Of a stretch of 23,468 nucleotides of DNA, positions 21,014-23,468 are shown piece by piece. The translations under genes were made by a program, and so were the position numbers. How positions within the stretch are numbered: position 1 is the first letter of the stretch; each line of letters begins with the position of its first letter. Below the pieces are notes generated by a model. The model did no database searches, was not told the DNA's origin, and worked only from the letters and a program-made list of their open reading frames with translations. Source of the DNA: Pseudomonadota bacterium. GTDB taxonomy: Bacteria; Pseudomonadota; Alphaproteobacteria; Rhodobacterales; Rhodobacteraceae. Location: the NCBI GenBank assembly GCA_022573605.1, contig JACZTQ010000010.1, positions 1 through 23,468 on the forward strand, given 5' to 3'.

Positions 21014-23290
21014 TGCGGTTTTCAGTGGCGCCCGCCCTGGTGGAGCCTGCCAACCTGGCTGCTGACCGCTGCCGATAGCGTCTGGGGGATGCCCCTGGAG
21101 GGCGACGTCGACACTTCGTTCAGAGCTGTTGTCCATGACGGTGAGCTGTACGATACACTGATCGTGGGTATCACTATCTTGCCCGTCAATGATGCTCCGG
21201 TCATCACTTCGGCTGCCGTTGCCAGCGCTGTCAGGAATAACTATTTTCTCTATCTTGCCACCGCCACCGATGCCGAGGATAGCACGCTTGTCTGGACATT
21301 CGATCAGCGGCCGGGCTGGTTGGCTTCGACTGCTGACAGCATTTTTGGGACACCCCTGGCAGCAGACGCCGACACCACCTTCCGCGTTATCGCCTTCGAT
21401 GGTGATCTGTCCGACACGCTCATTGTGGCCATCACGGTCACATCGGCACCGTTGGCGCCGTCCGGCTTGATTGTGCAAGCCCTGGATAAGGCTATCCGCC
21501 TTTCCTGGCAACCGGGGGGCGAGACCGATCTGTCGCACTACCTTATCTACCGGGGTTCTGCGGCGTCGTTTGATACCACCGGGACGCAGATCGCTTCCAT
21601 CGGCGCGGACACAACCCGCTTCACGGACGAACCGTTGATCAACGGGCAGACCTATTTCTACAAAATGGTCGTTGTGAATCAGGGCGCCTATGTGAGCCCT
21701 CTATCCGCCGAAATATCAGCAACGCCGGAAAGTTTTGATGCAGGATGGGCCATATCATTTGACGGCGTGGACGACTATATCAATATCGACACCGGCACCG
21801 ATTTCTTCGGGGGACGAACTACGCTGACTATATCTGCCTGGGTGATGCCGGTCATAGAAACTTCCGATTTCACGCAGATGACAATCGTCGCGCCGACAAC
21901 CCAAAATCCGCAATTTATTCTGTTTGATAATTATCTTTATACCAGTTGGGGGTTGCCTGGGTCGGAAGTGGTGCTGATCTCTGAAACCCATAAGCTGCTG
22001 ATGAATCAATGGCGCCATGTAGCCGCTACGTATGATGGCCAGATCGCTCGGCTGTTTGTCGATGGGGAGGAGATAGCAAGTATAACGATGCCTGGCCCGT
22101 TCCCTGCAGCGGATGGTCCCCTGCCCTTTAGCATTGGCGCCTGGGGAAATGGTTTGGGCATCTTCAATGGAGTGATAGATGAGGTGCGAATTTGGAGCGT
22201 TGTCCGTACAGCTGAGGAGCTGACCGCCAACATGCACGACTATCTCTCCGGTGATGAACCGGGCCTGATCGGCTACTGGAGGTTCGATGAGGGGGCCGGA
22301 ACGGTTGCCTCCGCAACCTTGGCAAGCCCCATGAATGGCGATTTGATGAACGCCCCCACATGGGTAACGTCAACAGCGCCCATACGCCTTGGCGATGCAC
22401 GTGATATCGTTTCGCCTGCCATGCCGGTTGGCCTTCAAGCAGAAGCAGGGGATGGCTCCGTACAGCTAACCTGGCGCGCAAATAGTGAGGCCGATTTCGC
22501 CAGATATGTGATCTACGGAGGCACTGCTCCCGGCTCCTCCACGCCTGTCGATACAAGTTCATCACTCCAGGATACAACTATATTGATGGCGGGCCTGACT
22601 AACGACACCACCTACTACTACCGGATAACGGCCATAGATCAATCGGGCAATGAAAGTCCGTATTCAACAGAAATGAGTGCCACACCGGCCGACATGACGA
22701 GTCCACCAATCCCACTGGGGCTTGTGGCGGTGGCTGACAATCAATCAATCAACCTCTCTTGGCGACCGGTAGAGGCCGACGATTTCGCCATGTATGTGGT
22801 ATATGGCGGGGAGACCACGATACCGACAGTCGCAATTGATACGGCTCACAATATCTCGGATTCAACGTTGGTCTTCACAAGCCTGACTAACGGCACTACC
22901 TATTTCTATAGATTAACATCCGTTGATAGCAGCGGAAATGAAAGCGACTACTCTGATGAAGTGAGCGCAGCGCCTGTATTGCTCGCACTTGACGAGTTAG
23001 CAGGCATACCAAAGACTTATGCGCTGCACCAAAACTACCCAAATCCCTTTAATCCGGTAACCTTGATAAGGTTTGATCTGCCTGAGGCAACCGACCTTGA
23101 ACTGGTGATCTACGATCTGCGAGGGCGAAGCGTTGTGAGCCTGAGTAAAGGGTGGATATCAGCAGGCTACCATCGGATCATCTGGGACGGCCGCGATAAG
23201 ACTGGGCTTGGAGTCCCCTCCGGTGTCTACATAGCCCGGTTGGTTACGCCGATCTACACGAAATCGATCAAGATGGTGCTGCTTAAGTAA
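21014..23290 (+). CDS. Secreted multidomain protein: cadherin-like, Fn3, LamG and C-terminal sorting domain (5' end missing)
   Basis: The frame is open from 21014 and has an ATG at 21089 without a ribosome binding site; the first domain is already under way, so the true N-terminus is probably lost. From the ATG the 733 residues show a cadherin-like repeat pair (about 1-115, WLLTAADSVWG recurring as WLASTADSIFG), an Fn3 domain (119-215), a LamG-like jelly roll (217-434, FDGVDDYINI to GVIDEVRIWSV and GYWRFDEGAG), two more Fn3 domains (443-533, 537-631), and a C-terminal domain (640-733) with YPNPFNP, VIYDLRG, WDGRDKTG and PSGVYIARL. The last is the FlgD-like/type IX secretion sorting domain typical of the FCB group and related phyla. 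Codons are less GC-rich than in the left part of the window. It is a surface or secreted adhesin-like protein of a different organism. Confidence 0.85.
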   Translation, partial: CGFQWRPPWWSLPTWLLTAADSVWGMPLEGDVDTSFRAVVHDGELYDTLIVGITILPVNDAPVITSAAVASAVRNNYFLYLATATDAEDSTLVWTFDQRPGWLASTADSIFGTPLAADADTTFRVIAFDGDLSDTLIVAITVTSAPLAPSGLIVQALDKAIRLSWQPGGETDLSHYLIYRGSAASFDTTGTQIASIGADTTRFTDEPLINGQTYFYKMVVVNQGAYVSPLSAEISATPESFDAGWAISFDGVDDYINIDTGTDFFGGRTTLTISAWVMPVIETSDFTQMTIVAPTTQNPQFILFDNYLYTSWGLPGSEVVLISETHKLLMNQWRHVAATYDGQIARLFVDGEEIASITMPGPFPAADGPLPFSIGAWGNGLGIFNGVIDEVRIWSVVRTAEELTANMHDYLSGDEPGLIGYWRFDEGAGTVASATLASPMNGDLMNAPTWVTSTAPIRLGDARDIVSPAMPVGLQAEAGDGSVQLTWRANSEADFARYVIYGGTAPGSSTPVDTSSSLQDTTILMAGLTNDTTYYYRITAIDQSGNESPYSTEMSATPADMTSPPIPLGLVAVADNQSINLSWRPVEADDFAMYVVYGGETTIPTVAIDTAHNISDSTLVFTSLTNGTTYFYRLTSVDSSGNESDYSDEVSAAPVLLALDELAGIPKTYALHQNYPNPFNPVTLIRFDLPEATDLELVIYDLRGRSVVSLSKGWISAGYHRIIWDGRDKTGLGVPSGVYIARLVTPIYTKSIKMVLLK

Positions 23291-23309
23291 CTCACCACAT
23301 ATCTACAGA

Positions 23310-23377
23310 AATGTACTGAGTTTTAACCTAATACGGTCGGTAATGTCCTGAGTTTGATGTGTAATGTCCTGAGTTTT
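23310..23377. repeat. Three direct repeats AATGTCCTGAGTTT, possible mobile-element end
   Basis: AATGTACTGAGTTTT (23310-23324), AATGTCCTGAGTTT (23342-23355) and AATGTCCTGAGTTTT (23363-23377) lie within 70 bases after the last gene. Serial short repeats of this kind resemble transposase binding sites at the ends of IS21/IS481-like elements, but no transposase is in the window. The remaining bases to 23468 show no gene. Confidence 0.6.
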
Positions 23378-23468
23378 GGGGGAGATTAACTCTGTCGAGT
23401 ACTAGATTGAGTGTATCCAGTCAGAACATCTCGGGTAAAAAAGCGTGATTAATTAAGAGAGACTTCTG

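Overview
The first ~20.85 kb is a high-GC, gene-dense chromosomal segment of an alphaproteobacterium, probably a Rhodospirillales-like lineage. The support is a 391-residue EF-Tu of the alphaproteobacterial type, a DUF1127 protein, a PleD-type response regulator beside a DUF3572 gene, an L33 protein of 55 residues, and many intergenic palindromic repeats. Placement below class level is inference.

Layout. 1-1420: end of fusA, then tuf and a strong terminator. 1476-5636: a lipoprotein, a radical SAM protein, a membrane-anchored endonuclease/exonuclease/phosphatase protein and a two-TM protein with an AT-rich tail; long spacers hold palindromes and a relic of an ornithine aminotransferase gene. 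5839-9450 (minus): arginine catabolism, arginase (rocF) then ornithine aminotransferase (rocD), with a relic of an Lrp/AsnC regulator upstream and a LysR regulator. 9579-11739: DUF1127 protein, 2H RNA phosphodiesterase (thpR), Bax-inhibitor-1 membrane protein and rpmG. 12070-14474 (minus): DUF983, Nudix hydrolase, MFS transporter. 14690-16707: EF-hand protein, ECF sigma factor, single-TM putative anti-sigma factor and a periplasmic Metal_resist/Spy-like protein, laid out like a CnrYXH-type signalling unit. 16877-19395: PleD-type diguanylate cyclase, divergent to DUF3572 and a HAD-like protein. 19387-20078: a BrnT/BrnA toxin-antitoxin module with a well-formed promoter/operator, an intact antitoxin and a toxin gene broken by one in-frame stop. 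20079-20861: the first 260 codons of dnaG.

At about 20850 dnaG stops abruptly mid-domain. The remaining 2.6 kb has lower GC, different codon use, and a multidomain secreted protein (cadherin-like repeats, Fn3, LamG, and a YPNPFNP-type C-terminal sorting/FlgD-like domain) typical of Bacteroidota/FCB-type phyla, followed by short direct repeats that look like a mobile-element end. Because dnaG is essential, I read this as a chimeric join of two genomes rather than natural truncation.

The most interesting biology is the EF-hand/ECF-sigma operon, the decayed BrnT toxin with a preserved antitoxin and promoter, the two gene relics tied to arginine catabolism that each lie against palindromic repeats, and the repeat families themselves. 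I see no CRISPR array, rRNA or tRNA, and no clearly new defence or biosynthetic system.
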